Below the pieces are notes generated by a model that saw only the letters and a list, made by a program, of their open reading frames with translations, was not told the DNA's origin and did not search any database. Both the position numbers and the translations under genes were made by a program. This document shows, one piece after another, positions 34,402 to 43,081 of a stretch of DNA of 64,000 bases. Source of the DNA: Robbsia sp. KACC 23696 (lineage in GTDB: Bacteria > Pseudomonadota > Gammaproteobacteria > Burkholderiales > Burkholderiaceae). Where the stretch lies: NCBI RefSeq assembly GCF_039852015.1, contig NZ_CP156628.1, positions 496,001-560,000 on the forward strand, in the 5' to 3' direction. How positions within the stretch are numbered: the stretch's first letter is position 1; each line of letters opens with the position of its first letter.

Positions 34402-36138
34402 CTAGGAGATCCTTAGGCATCCTGCTTCCAGCGTGAGAACGCGGTCGCATAGCATGTCGAGCGCTTCGAGATCGTGAGAGATACAGAGGACAGTAAGCCC
34501 GTGCGATCGGGCCAGGCGATGGATCAGGCGCAGAATCCGTGCGCGGGACAAGGTATCGAGCGCGGCCGTGGGCTCGTCCAATACGAGCAATCGGGGTTTG
34601 CGCGTCAAAGCCCGTGCCAATGCGACGCGTGCCGCTTCGCCGCCCGAGAGCTGATGCGGAAGGCGATCCGCTAGCGCAATCGGCAAGCCCACTTCTCGTA
34701 ACCGGCTATCCAGGCTGTCGCGCCTGTCCAGATGGCTGCGTGCATCAATGCCGCGCGGCCGCGGCGGCCAGTGCGCGCCGGCCAGAATCTCACCCACCGT
34801 GCGCAGTGGATCCAGGCTGGCGCGCGCGTCTTGGTGCAGATATTGCACTTCATGTCGCCATGTCGCGCTCGCGGCGGCTGCAGGATGCACGGCGGACAGA
34901 TCGATGTCTCGCCAGATCACGCGTCCGCTATCTTGCTGGGCGAGTCGCGCAACGATACGCCCAAGGGTCGTTTTTCCGCCGCCCGACGGGCCGCTAATAC
35001 CAATGATCTTTCCCGGCTGCACCGTCAGATCGATATTGCGAAGCACGTCCGTGCGTTGACGGAACAGGGCCGCATAAGATTTGCTGACGGCCTCCAACTG
35101 AAGCGCTGACATCGCACCGCTCGCGTCGGCACCCACGGCAGCAACCGTTTCCGGTTCACTTGCTTTACCCCCACCATCGAGAGCAGCCATTGCGGAATCC
35201 AATGATACGAATCCGGACAAACGATGCGCCGCCCACAACGTCCGCGTATAGCGATGTCGCGCCTTGTCGCCGATGCTCGCGGCGTCGATCACTTCGACGC
35301 AACGGCCCGCGCGCATCACGACGATACGATCGCAATGCGCCACTGCCAGGGGCAGGTCGTGCGTGATCAGCAAGAGGGCCGTGTTTCGCGTTTTTGTCGC
35401 TTGGTCGAGCAAGTGCATCACGCGTTGCTGCTTCGCTGCGTCGAGCCCCGTGGTCGGCTCGTCCGCGAGCAGCAGTTCCGGCGCGCGCGCAAGCGCCAGG
35501 GCGATCATCACGCGCTGACACATGCCGCCGGATAACTGCGCCGGATAGCCTCGCAGCACACGTTCGGCATCGGGCAGTCCGACCTCGTTCAGCAACGCGC
35601 GCGCGGCAGCGTCGCGTTGTCGACGGTTTGGCGGCTGTCGCGAAACGCCAACTTCGCCGACGCGTGGCGTGTAGCGCAACACATCATCGATCTGCTTGCC
35701 GATACGTCTGATCGGCTGCAGCGCGGCGCGCGCATCCTGAAAGATCATCGCGGTGCGCAACGTCTCTCTGCTACGGTCGTGCGACGCGCCGTGCAGCACA
35801 GCGGAATCGGTGCGAACAGAGGGGCGAGCGCCTCGCGCGGGGACGGCGTGCACGCTTGGCCCGATCGCTTGGTTCGCAAGAGAAATCATCCCCGCCCGAT
35901 GCGCGATGTCTTCCGGCAGCAAGCCGGCAATCGCCAGTGCGGTGAGCGTCTTGCCGGAACCACTGGCGCCCACCAGCGCAACGCGTTCCCCGGGCTGGAT
36001 CGTGAACGACACCCCTTCGACCACGCAACGCGTCCGCGTCGTGGTGTCAGCGCGCGGCGATGTCGCGTCCAACGTCAGGCCGTCCACTCGCAAGAGCGGC
36101 GAGAGTTCCGGCGCAAGAACGCGTGGCGCACCGGTCAT
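34402..36138 (-). CDS. Fused double ATPase of a dipeptide/nickel-type ABC importer
   Basis: A 578-residue protein with two complete ATPase domains, equivalent to DppD plus DppF (or NikD plus NikE). Domain 1 has Walker A GASGSGKT (57-64), signature LSGGMCQRV and Walker B LLLADEPTTGLD. Domain 2 has GPSGGGKTT, LSGGEAARVALARAL and LLVLDEPTAALD, with switch histidines THD and SHD. Both domains look active. ATG 36138 overlaps the permease stop (ATGA); the longer frame merely reads through the permease gene. It is the last gene of the cobG-to-importer unit. The inferred substrate is cobalt or a cobalt chelate, from context. Confidence 0.92.
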   Translation of the reverse strand: MTGAPRVLAPELSPLLRVDGLTLDATSPRADTTTRTRCVVEGVSFTIQPGERVALVGASGSGKTLTALAIAGLLPEDIAHRAGMISLANQAIGPSVHAVPARGARPSVRTDSAVLHGASHDRSRETLRTAMIFQDARAALQPIRRIGKQIDDVLRYTPRVGEVGVSRQPPNRRQRDAAARALLNEVGLPDAERVLRGYPAQLSGGMCQRVMIALALARAPELLLADEPTTGLDAAKQQRVMHLLDQATKTRNTALLLITHDLPLAVAHCDRIVVMRAGRCVEVIDAASIGDKARHRYTRTLWAAHRLSGFVSLDSAMAALDGGGKASEPETVAAVGADASGAMSALQLEAVSKSYAALFRQRTDVLRNIDLTVQPGKIIGISGPSGGGKTTLGRIVARLAQQDSGRVIWRDIDLSAVHPAAAASATWRHEVQYLHQDARASLDPLRTVGEILAGAHWPPRPRGIDARSHLDRRDSLDSRLREVGLPIALADRLPHQLSGGEAARVALARALTRKPRLLVLDEPTAALDTLSRARILRLIHRLARSHGLTVLCISHDLEALDMLCDRVLTLEAGCLRIS

Positions 36139-37055
36139 TGCGACGCTCCTGGCACAAAGCGCATGCGCAAGGCCTGCCCGGCACCGTTGACGATCAAGAC
36201 GGTGCCGAACAACGCAAGTGCGGGAAACACGACAAGCCACCACTGGCCTCCGACAAACGCGCTGGCGCCATCGGCGATCAGCGTGCCCCACTCGGCGGCG
36301 GGCGGCCTGACTCCCATGCCGACGAAGGACAGGCTGGCGCCGTTCAACATCGCCCAGCCGATATTGGTGGTGGCATGCGCGATCAAGGAGGGCAGACTAT
36401 TCGGCAGCAGAATACGAACCAAAATCCGCGACGATGACCAACCATCCAGGCGTGCCGCATCGATATAAGGCAGCGCGCGTCGCTGCGCCACTTCGGTTCG
36501 GGCGAGCCGCGCGAAGAACGGCAGATTGATCAGCGCCGTCGCCAGAATCACGCTGCCGGCGCCATTGCCGAACACCGCCGCCAACGTCAACGCAACGACA
36601 AACAAGGGAAATGCCATCGCCACGTCGACAACGCGCTGTAAAAGACGGTCGAGGCGTCCACCCATCCACGCCGACACACCGCCGATGATGCTACCGCCAA
36701 GCGCCGATAACAGCACGGCGCTGAGCGCCATCGTCAGATCGAGGCGGGTGGCCGCGACGACGCGCGCGAACAGGTCACGCCCGATGTCGTCGGTACCGAA
36801 CCAATGACGCAGTGAGGGTGCTTGCAAGGCCGCGAGCACGTCCGCGCGGTTTGGATCGATGCCACACGCGGTCAGCAACAACGGGCCGAGAAAGCCGATC
36901 AAGGCGATGCCGAGCAGTGCAAGAACGGGCCACCCCTGTCGTGACAAAAGCGAAACACGCAAAGAACCGACCATGCCGGAGCGATCGGACGGTGGCGCAC
37001 GCAGACCGTACGCATCCGCCTCGTCAGCCTGTTTCGGGTCTCGCGTCGCGCTCAT
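36135..37055 (-). CDS. DppC/NikC-type ABC permease
   Basis: A 306-residue permease of the oligopeptide/nickel importer class. The N-terminal 50 residues are cytoplasmic, then come one helix ('WPVLALLGIALIGFLGPLLL'), 'HWFGTDDIGRDLFARVVAATRLDL' (the family's TDxxGRDxxSR-like segment) and the transmembrane core with the ATPase-contacting loop 'EVAQRRALPYIDAARLDGWSSSRILVRILLPN'. ATG 37055 overlaps the preceding permease stop by four bases (ATGA), and its own stop overlaps the ATPase start in the same way. All four transporter genes are therefore translationally coupled. Confidence 0.92.
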   Translation of the reverse strand: MSATRDPKQADEADAYGLRAPPSDRSGMVGSLRVSLLSRQGWPVLALLGIALIGFLGPLLLTACGIDPNRADVLAALQAPSLRHWFGTDDIGRDLFARVVAATRLDLTMALSAVLLSALGGSIIGGVSAWMGGRLDRLLQRVVDVAMAFPLFVVALTLAAVFGNGAGSVILATALINLPFFARLARTEVAQRRALPYIDAARLDGWSSSRILVRILLPNSLPSLIAHATTNIGWAMLNGASLSFVGMGVRPPAAEWGTLIADGASAFVGGQWWLVVFPALALFGTVLIVNGAGQALRMRFVPGASQ

Positions 37056-38104
37056 TGTTCCCACTCCGCGACACGCGGATCCAATGCCGCGGTGAGTGCA
37101 TCGATCAACAGGTTCCACACGGCAAAGACGATCGCGACCATCAACACGAAGCCTTGCAGCGCCGGGTAATCCGACGCGCTCAAGGCATCCAGCGCATAGC
37201 TGCCGATGCCCGGCCAGGCGAACACACGCTCGACCGCGACATTTGCCGCCAGGAGATAGGATGCGACCATGCCAAAGGCGGTCACGATCGAGGCGGCCGC
37301 CTGCGCCAGGGCGTAGTCTCGCAAGACGCGAAAGCGCGGCAGTCCGAGACTCCGTGCCGTGCGAACCGGGGCGCTGTCCAGCGCCTGACTCATTGCGGAG
37401 TGCGTCATGCGCGCCAGCGGCGCCAAGCCGAACAGCGCCATCGTCGCTGCAGGCAGCAGCAGATGCGCAAAGGCATCGCGCCACGCAACGCCGTCATGGG
37501 CAAGCCAGGCATCGATCAACAGGAAGCCGGTATGCGTCGGTGGCGCGATTGCAAAGGCATCCGCACGCCCTGACGGCTCCGGTGCCCATCCCAATCGAAA
37601 ATAGAAAACATGGATCAGCAAAAGGCCGATCACGAAGCTGGGCAGACCGATCCCCGCGGCCGTCAACCATCGGTACAGCAACGCGATCACACCACGGCGT
37701 CGACATGCCGCCGCGATGCCCAACGGAATGCCGATCGCGGTGCTTAAGATCAGGCCCGCAAGCGTCAACTCCAGCGAGGCCGGCAAGCGCTCGCGCAACG
37801 CGCGCAGCACCGGCTCGCCGGTGGCAAACGATTGCCCCCAGTTTCCCTCCAGCAAGCCTCGCAGGTAATGCGCGAGCTGCACCGGCAGCGGCAGATCGAG
37901 TCCGAGCCGATGTCGCAACGCAGTCAAACCGGCGGCGTTGGCGCCCATGCCGCTCGCGAGATGCGCGACGGGGTCCCCGGGCAGCATGCGCGCAAGCAAG
38001 AACGTCGCGATGGCGGCGACACCGATCACGACGATGGCCGACGCGAGCCGCGACACCGCCCACCGGCCCCATCGTCTGCCGACCGCCGCGACGTCAGGTG
38101 TCAT
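37052..38104 (-). CDS. DppB/NikB-type ABC permease
   Basis: A 350-residue permease with the typical DppB beginning 'VSRLASAIVVIGVAAIATFLLARMLPGDPVAHLA' and 'LGLDLPLPVQLAHYLRGLLEGNWGQSF'. The coupling loop is 'MSQALDSAPVRTARSLGLPRFRVLRDYALAQAA', and the C-terminal 'VERVFAWPGIGSYALDALSASDYPALQGFVLMVA' is highly characteristic. About six helices. ATG 38104 overlaps the stop of the binding-protein gene (ATGA). The longer frame to 38230 lies inside the binding-protein gene and was rejected. Confidence 0.93.
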   Translation of the reverse strand: MTPDVAAVGRRWGRWAVSRLASAIVVIGVAAIATFLLARMLPGDPVAHLASGMGANAAGLTALRHRLGLDLPLPVQLAHYLRGLLEGNWGQSFATGEPVLRALRERLPASLELTLAGLILSTAIGIPLGIAAACRRRGVIALLYRWLTAAGIGLPSFVIGLLLIHVFYFRLGWAPEPSGRADAFAIAPPTHTGFLLIDAWLAHDGVAWRDAFAHLLLPAATMALFGLAPLARMTHSAMSQALDSAPVRTARSLGLPRFRVLRDYALAQAAASIVTAFGMVASYLLAANVAVERVFAWPGIGSYALDALSASDYPALQGFVLMVAIVFAVWNLLIDALTAALDPRVAEWEQ

Positions 38105-39822
38105 GAACCCGATGCCGCGCCTTCGCGCGACGCGGTCCGCGCCAAGGTGCGGAAATCCACCTGACCATGGACGTAGTACGTGAAGCCGGTCAAGTCCCGA
38201 CGCATCGCAACATCGAACGAAGGCGTCCACAGCGGGATCAGCGGAACATTGCGCATCACGCGCGCGGCCGCTTTGCGCATCAATTGCTCGTACTGCGCCT
38301 GCTCGCCGGCTGCCGATAGCCAGCGTGCGGTATCGGTCAACTTTTTCAAGGCGGGATCGTCATACGACGAGAAGTTCCAGCGCCAGTCGCCCTCGAAAAA
38401 GATCCGATAGAAATAGTCCGGCTCGTTGAACCAGGCCGACGACCAATCGATGAAGAGCGGCAGCGTTTTTTGCGTCTCGCGTTCGGCCCATTGCGTGCCG
38501 GGCACTTTCTCCAACTGGATGCGGATGCCGATGGCTTGCAGCGCTTGCTGGATCAGCAGCGCGGTCGGCTCGGCCGTGCTGACGTCGGCGCTACTGTACG
38601 ACAGCGTGGTCGCGAAGCCGTTCGGTAGCCCCGCGTCGCGCAGCAACATTTGCGCGCGCGCGATACGCGTGTCGTAGGGATAGGGCTGAGGGAAGGAGGC
38701 CACTGGCGCTTCCGCGTTGTCGCTGCCGATATCGAAGGGCTTGGCGCCAAAGAGCTTGGCGCCGTGACCGCGTGCGACGCCATCGAACATCGCCTGATAT
38801 GGCAGCGCATAGGCAATCGCCTGACGTACGCGCGGATCGTCGAACGGCTTGGCGCGCACATTGAACGACAGGAACCGGAAAGCATTGGTCAGCGGGATCG
38901 ACAAGGGGCGCACGCCGGCAAGCTTGCCGGCGGCGTCGAAATCGTTCGGCCGAAGTTGCAGGACGATATCGGCATCGCCACGCGACAAGGCGGCGACGCG
39001 GTTCGCCGCGTCCGGCATCGCTTGTGCAATGGCCTGACGGACATACGGCAGTGCGCCGTCGCGGCCACTGCGCCAGGCGTCGAAACGGGTATAGGCGATG
39101 CGCTGGCCCGGCGTCCATGCCGCCACTTTAAATGCGCCACCGCCGGCGCCTTGTGCCCGCAGCCAATCGCGCGCCCAGGGATCGTCCTGCGTCGCATGCG
39201 CCTGAATCGTGCCGGCATCGAGCACGGCGCCATAGGTCAATGCCAGATTTGGCAGCAGGTAGCGGTCGGCGCGCGGCAGGTCGATGCGCAGCGTCAGCGG
39301 ATCTTCCACCACGAATTGCGATGGATCCGTCATCGATCCCGTCGATAACTGCTGCTTCGATCCGGGCAGCGTCACGGCACGGTCTAGCGACCATTTCACC
39401 GCGTGGGCATCGACCGGTCGGCCACTGTGAAACGTGGCGCCGTCCCGCAGATGGAAGCGCCAGGACTTGCCGCCGTCGAGCGGGGTGAAAGTCTGCGCCA
39501 GCGCGCCGGTGAAATGGCGGTAGTCGTAGTGGTAGAATCCCGCGCTACCCGCCACGGCCGTGCGATCGAACTGGATCAACGTGTCGTAGACATTCGTGAA
39601 CGCGCCGAGCGACTCGCGATTGAAACCGTCACCGTGCGGATCGAGGCTGTTGGGCGCACCCTCTGCCAAGACGCGGACGCTTTGCGCGCGCGTGATGGGG
39701 GCGGTCTCGGGCGCGGCGGCGTTCGCGCTGCCGTCTGCCAGGGCAAGCATCGGTAGCGCACCCACGCCGGCCATCAGGCCCGACGCGGCGGAACTGTCGA
39801 TCAAGAAACGACGTCGATTCAA
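38101..39822 (-). CDS. Family 5 periplasmic substrate-binding protein, Tat-type signal
   Basis: A 573-residue SBP_bac_5 protein. The N-terminus MNRRRFLIDSSAASGLMAGV is a twin-arginine-like signal, consistent with folding or cofactor loading before export. Family landmarks: 'GAPNSLDPHGDGFNRESLGAFTNVYDTLI', 'SWRFHLRDGATFHSGRPVDAHAVKWSLDRAV' and 'DPRVRQAIAYALPYQAMFDGVARGHG'. The gene starts nine bases after the cobJ stop, so it is expressed with cobalamin genes. Homologues carry peptides, nickel, cobalt or opines. Here a cobalt source is the most reasonable guess, not a demonstrated one. No obvious histidine-rich metal loop is seen, so a chelated metal or another ligand remains possible. Confidence 0.9.
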   Translation of the reverse strand: MNRRRFLIDSSAASGLMAGVGALPMLALADGSANAAAPETAPITRAQSVRVLAEGAPNSLDPHGDGFNRESLGAFTNVYDTLIQFDRTAVAGSAGFYHYDYRHFTGALAQTFTPLDGGKSWRFHLRDGATFHSGRPVDAHAVKWSLDRAVTLPGSKQQLSTGSMTDPSQFVVEDPLTLRIDLPRADRYLLPNLALTYGAVLDAGTIQAHATQDDPWARDWLRAQGAGGGAFKVAAWTPGQRIAYTRFDAWRSGRDGALPYVRQAIAQAMPDAANRVAALSRGDADIVLQLRPNDFDAAGKLAGVRPLSIPLTNAFRFLSFNVRAKPFDDPRVRQAIAYALPYQAMFDGVARGHGAKLFGAKPFDIGSDNAEAPVASFPQPYPYDTRIARAQMLLRDAGLPNGFATTLSYSSADVSTAEPTALLIQQALQAIGIRIQLEKVPGTQWAERETQKTLPLFIDWSSAWFNEPDYFYRIFFEGDWRWNFSSYDDPALKKLTDTARWLSAAGEQAQYEQLMRKAAARVMRNVPLIPLWTPSFDVAMRRDLTGFTYYVHGQVDFRTLARTASREGAASGS

Positions 39823-39831
39823 ACTGCTCTC

Positions 39832-41709
39832 CTATTGGTCCTGTCCAGCGGCAGGATACCAGCGTGGCGTATAGACCATTTGCCGGCACGCGCCGTCGGC
39901 CTGCGTTTGCGTCTGCATGTCCGCAGGATCGTTCGATGTACCGGGCGCGCTGCCCAGCGTGATGCGTCGGGTGGTCGAGGCGCCGATGATGACCATCGTG
40001 CGCATATCGACATCGCTGGCTTGGACGCTGCCCAGAGTGTGATGCCGGATTCGTCCGCCAGGTCGCCCGATATCCCGTCCCAACACCACCGGCGTCTCGG
40101 GACGGCGTATCGTCCGCAGGACATCGAGCGCCCGGTCGAGTTGCCAGGGCCGTGCGCGGGAGATCGGATTGTAGAACGCGATCGCCATATCGGCCTGCGC
40201 GGCGAGTTGCAGCCGGGTTTCGATGATGTCCCACGGCTTGAGGTTGTCGGACAGCGATATCAGACAGCAATCGTGCCCGAGGGGCGCGCCTGCCGCGGCC
40301 GCGGTGGCAAACGCCGCGGTAATGCCGGGAATGATCTGGACGCGCACACGTGACAGCTCCGCTTGCGAGAGCGGCGGGTCCGCGCGGCGATCCGCGGAAG
40401 CGGGGCGGCGGCCCGCGTCGTCGATATCGAGCGCTTCCATGACCGCGGCGGCCATCGCGAAAACGCCAGGATCGCCGGACGAGACGATCGCCACGCGATG
40501 GCCCGCGGCTGCGAGTCGCAAGGCGTGCCGCGCGCGTGCCATTTCCTCGCGATTATCGGTGCCGTGCACCCGCTGCCACGCGGCGAACGGACCGGCCATC
40601 TCGACATAGGTGGTATAGCCGAGAATATCGCTGGCCTGCCGCAGCGCTTCCGCCGCCGCAGGCGCCAGCATCGATTTGTCCCCCGGTCCCAGGCCGATCA
40701 CCGAGAGCGTGCCGCGCGCGATGCCGATCTCGGCAACGGTGACCGGCGATGCCTGTACGTCGAGGCTCAGGCCGCCACCTTCGTCCGTGTGCGGCATCGG
40801 TGCCGTCTCTATATAGCGGACCGGTACGCCCAGCTCGTCGGCGGCTTCGTCGATTCGGTCGTCGCCCATCAAGGACAAGGAACAGCACAGGACCGCCAAC
40901 GCCGCGCGTGCGATATCGGCTTCGCGGAGCAGCGTGTCGATGCGTTCCGCGAGCGTATCGTCGACGCGCCGCACATTGACGATCACGCTGCGAGGATGAA
41001 TCAGCAGCGTGTCGTCGGGGGCCGTGCGTTCGATGCCGATGCGGATCGTTCGACGCGGCGGCGACGCCGGATCGAACGGTGCCGTTGCCTCGGCGATCTC
41101 GCCGGTCTTGGGTAAGCCGAGGTCATCGAGCCAGGGCGCCGCCCCGTCGACCTGTACCGGTGCGCCAGCAAGCAGATCCGAAACGAAGCGTTTGCCTGCA
41201 TCGATATCGGCCAGAGCATAGCCGTCCGGCGGACTCAGCAAGCAGCGACCGAATCGCAGTTCGCCGCTGGTCGTGATCGCCGGCTCGCAGGCGAACACGT
41301 CGGCGACCCGGCGCGCGAGATCGTTCGCGCCGCGCAATCCGCCCAGCAAGGGGACGACCGCGCTGCCGTCTTCCGCTACCGCCAACACCGCCGGTTCGTC
41401 GGTCTTAGCGCTGGCGCCGATGACCGGCGCCAGACAACGAATAACGATGCCGGCCGCACAGAGCGCGATCAATGGCGTGCCTTCGGTGTAGCAGCGGCGC
41501 AAATGCGGGCCGAGTGCATCGATATACACTGCCGCGCCGTCGATGTCGGGGGCGTGCGTCGACGTGAAGCGCTTGCGCAGCAGATGCAAGACGGCGCCCG
41601 GCAGCGCCTGCTGGATCCGGCGGGCGCTGGCTAGCGCACTCGGTCCCATGACGACGATTGCCGGTGCGGTATCCGCGGGCGCGTCGGGTAGTTGCGTCAC
41701 GCCTGCCAT
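39832..41709 (-). CDS. cobJ: CbiG N-terminal domain fused to precorrin-3B C17-methyltransferase
   Basis: A 625-residue fusion. Residues 1-310 match the CbiG N-terminal and middle domains ('[17 protein letters not shown]', '[18 protein letters not shown]', '[23 protein letters not shown]', '[14 protein letters not shown]'). Residues about 340-600 are a tetrapyrrole methyltransferase of the CobJ/CbiH type: '[24 protein letters not shown]', '[12 protein letters not shown]', '[16 protein letters not shown]', '[37 protein letters not shown]' and '[17 protein letters not shown]'. CobJ methylates C17 and contracts the ring. It overlaps the cobI stop by 13 bases and is followed nine bases later by the binding-protein gene. 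Confidence 0.93.
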   Translation of the reverse strand: MAGVTQLPDAPADTAPAIVVMGPSALASARRIQQALPGAVLHLLRKRFTSTHAPDIDGAAVYIDALGPHLRRCYTEGTPLIALCAAGIVIRCLAPVIGASAKTDEPAVLAVAEDGSAVVPLLGGLRGANDLARRVADVFACEPAITTSGELRFGRCLLSPPDGYALADIDAGKRFVSDLLAGAPVQVDGAAPWLDDLGLPKTGEIAEATAPFDPASPPRRTIRIGIERTAPDDTLLIHPRSVIVNVRRVDDTLAERIDTLLREADIARAALAVLCCSLSLMGDDRIDEAADELGVPVRYIETAPMPHTDEGGGLSLDVQASPVTVAEIGIARGTLSVIGLGPGDKSMLAPAAAEALRQASDILGYTTYVEMAGPFAAWQRVHGTDNREEMARARHALRLAAAGHRVAIVSSGDPGVFAMAAAVMEALDIDDAGRRPASADRRADPPLSQAELSRVRVQIIPGITAAFATAAAAGAPLGHDCCLISLSDNLKPWDIIETRLQLAAQADMAIAFYNPISRARPWQLDRALDVLRTIRRPETPVVLGRDIGRPGGRIRHHTLGSVQASDVDMRTMVIIGASTTRRITLGSAPGTSNDPADMQTQTQADGACRQMVYTPRWYPAAGQDQ

Positions 41710-42452
41710 TTCACCCCCGGCACGATCAGCAAGGAAAAATACGGGGATGCCATCGGATCGACGTCGTCGATCGGCACAATACGTTGCTGCGCCATGGTCG
41801 CGCGTTCGATATAGCGCGCGCGTTTGTCGAGTCCCAGTTTGCGCAAAACGCCGCGCACCTTGTCGAAGTTGCGGCCCAGTTTCATGATCACGGCCGCATC
41901 GGCGCTTTCCAGTCGCGTCTCGAGCTCGTCAGCCGGCAGCACGCCGGACAGCACTGTAAGCGTCTGATTGCGATAGACGAGCGGGACGCCCAGCATGGCT
42001 GCGCCACCGAGCATCGAGCACACGCCGGGCACGACCTCGGTGGCATAGTCGGCGCAGAGTCGATCATGCAGATACATATAGGAGCCGTAAAAAAACGGGT
42101 CGCCTTCGCAAATCACCGCGACATCGCGGCCCGCGTCCAGATGGGCGCGGAGCAGCATGGCGGATTCGTCGTAGAAAGCGGCGATGACGTCCTCATAGCG
42201 CAACGGCGGCGGCAAGGCTTCGGTCGTGACCGGGTAGACCAGCGGCAGACGTGTCTGCTCGGCGTCCAGGTGCGAAGCGATGATGCCGAAGGCGTTACCG
42301 GTCTTGCCCTTCGCCACGAAATACGCCACGACCGGCGCGGCACGCAGCAGACGCAATGCCTTGACGGTGATCAGTTCCGGATCGCCAGGCCCCACGCCCA
42401 AGCCGATTAGCGTGCCACGTCGCGGGGACGTGTTTGAAACGTCGGTCGTCAT
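41697..42452 (-). CDS. cobI: Precorrin-2 C20-methyltransferase
   Basis: A 251-residue SAM-dependent methyltransferase of the uroporphyrinogen-III methyltransferase superfamily that methylates C20 of precorrin-2. Visible motifs are '[23 protein letters not shown]' near the N-terminus, '[23 protein letters not shown]', '[22 protein letters not shown]' and '[31 protein letters not shown]'. The start follows the cobH stop without any spacer (TGAATG), and the stop lies inside the cobJ start region, so translation of cobH-cobI-cobJ is tightly coupled. Confidence 0.95.
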   Translation of the reverse strand: MTTDVSNTSPRRGTLIGLGVGPGDPELITVKALRLLRAAPVVAYFVAKGKTGNAFGIIASHLDAEQTRLPLVYPVTTEALPPPLRYEDVIAAFYDESAMLLRAHLDAGRDVAVICEGDPFFYGSYMYLHDRLCADYATEVVPGVCSMLGGAAMLGVPLVYRNQTLTVLSGVLPADELETRLESADAAVIMKLGRNFDKVRGVLRKLGLDKRARYIERATMAQQRIVPIDDVDPMASPYFSLLIVPGVKWQA

Positions 42453-43079
42453 TCACTCACGCTCCGTTGCAAGGGCATTGACGGCGGCGGCAGCCATTGC
42501 GCTGCCGCCGCGCCGTCCTTGCAGGGCGACGAAAGGAATGCCGCGGCTATCGGCTGCCAGCATCGCCTTCGATTCCGCCGCACCGATGAAACCGACCGGA
42601 AACCCCAGTATCAGTGCCGGCCGCGGCGCGCCGGCGTCGATCATGTCCAGCAAATGGAACAGCGCGGTTGGCGCATTGCCGATGGCGACGACGCTTCCAG
42701 CCAGATGGTCGCGCCACAGTTCCAGCGCCGCCGCGGACCGGGTATTGCCCATTTCCTGCGCGAGCGTCGCGACGCGCGGGTCCTGCAAGGTGCAGATGAC
42801 CGCGTTGTTGGCCGGCAGGCGCGTGCGCGTGACGCCATGCGCCACCATCTGGGCGTCGCAAAGGATCGGCGCGCCTTGGGCGAGTGCCTGCCGCCCGGCG
42901 GCGCCGGCACCCGGGGAGAAGCGCAGATCCGCTGCGGCGTCGACCATCCCGCAGGCGTGGATGACACGGACGGCCAGTTTTTGCAGGTCTGCAGGAATCG
43001 CGTCGAGGTCGGCTTCGGCGCGTATCGTCGCGAACGATTGACGATAGATTTCGTCGCCGTTGCGCTGGTAATCGATCAT
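42453..43079 (-). CDS. cobH: Precorrin-8X methylmutase
   Basis: A 208-residue CobH/CbiC protein that shifts a methyl group from C11 to C12 to make hydrogenobyrinic acid. It shows 'AVRVIHACGMVDAAADLRFSPGA' with the active-site histidine, 'GAPILCDAQMVAHGVTRTRLPANNAVICTL', 'VVAIGNAPTALFHLLDMIDAGAPRPALILGFPVGFIGAAESK' and 'GIPFVALQGRRGGSAMAAAAVNAL'. ATG 43079 lies two bases after the cobG stop; the longer frame to 43172 enters cobG and is rejected. No missing residue was noticed. Confidence 0.95.
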   Translation of the reverse strand: MIDYQRNGDEIYRQSFATIRAEADLDAIPADLQKLAVRVIHACGMVDAAADLRFSPGAGAAGRQALAQGAPILCDAQMVAHGVTRTRLPANNAVICTLQDPRVATLAQEMGNTRSAAALELWRDHLAGSVVAIGNAPTALFHLLDMIDAGAPRPALILGFPVGFIGAAESKAMLAADSRGIPFVALQGRRGGSAMAAAAVNALATERE

Positions 43080-43081
43080 GG

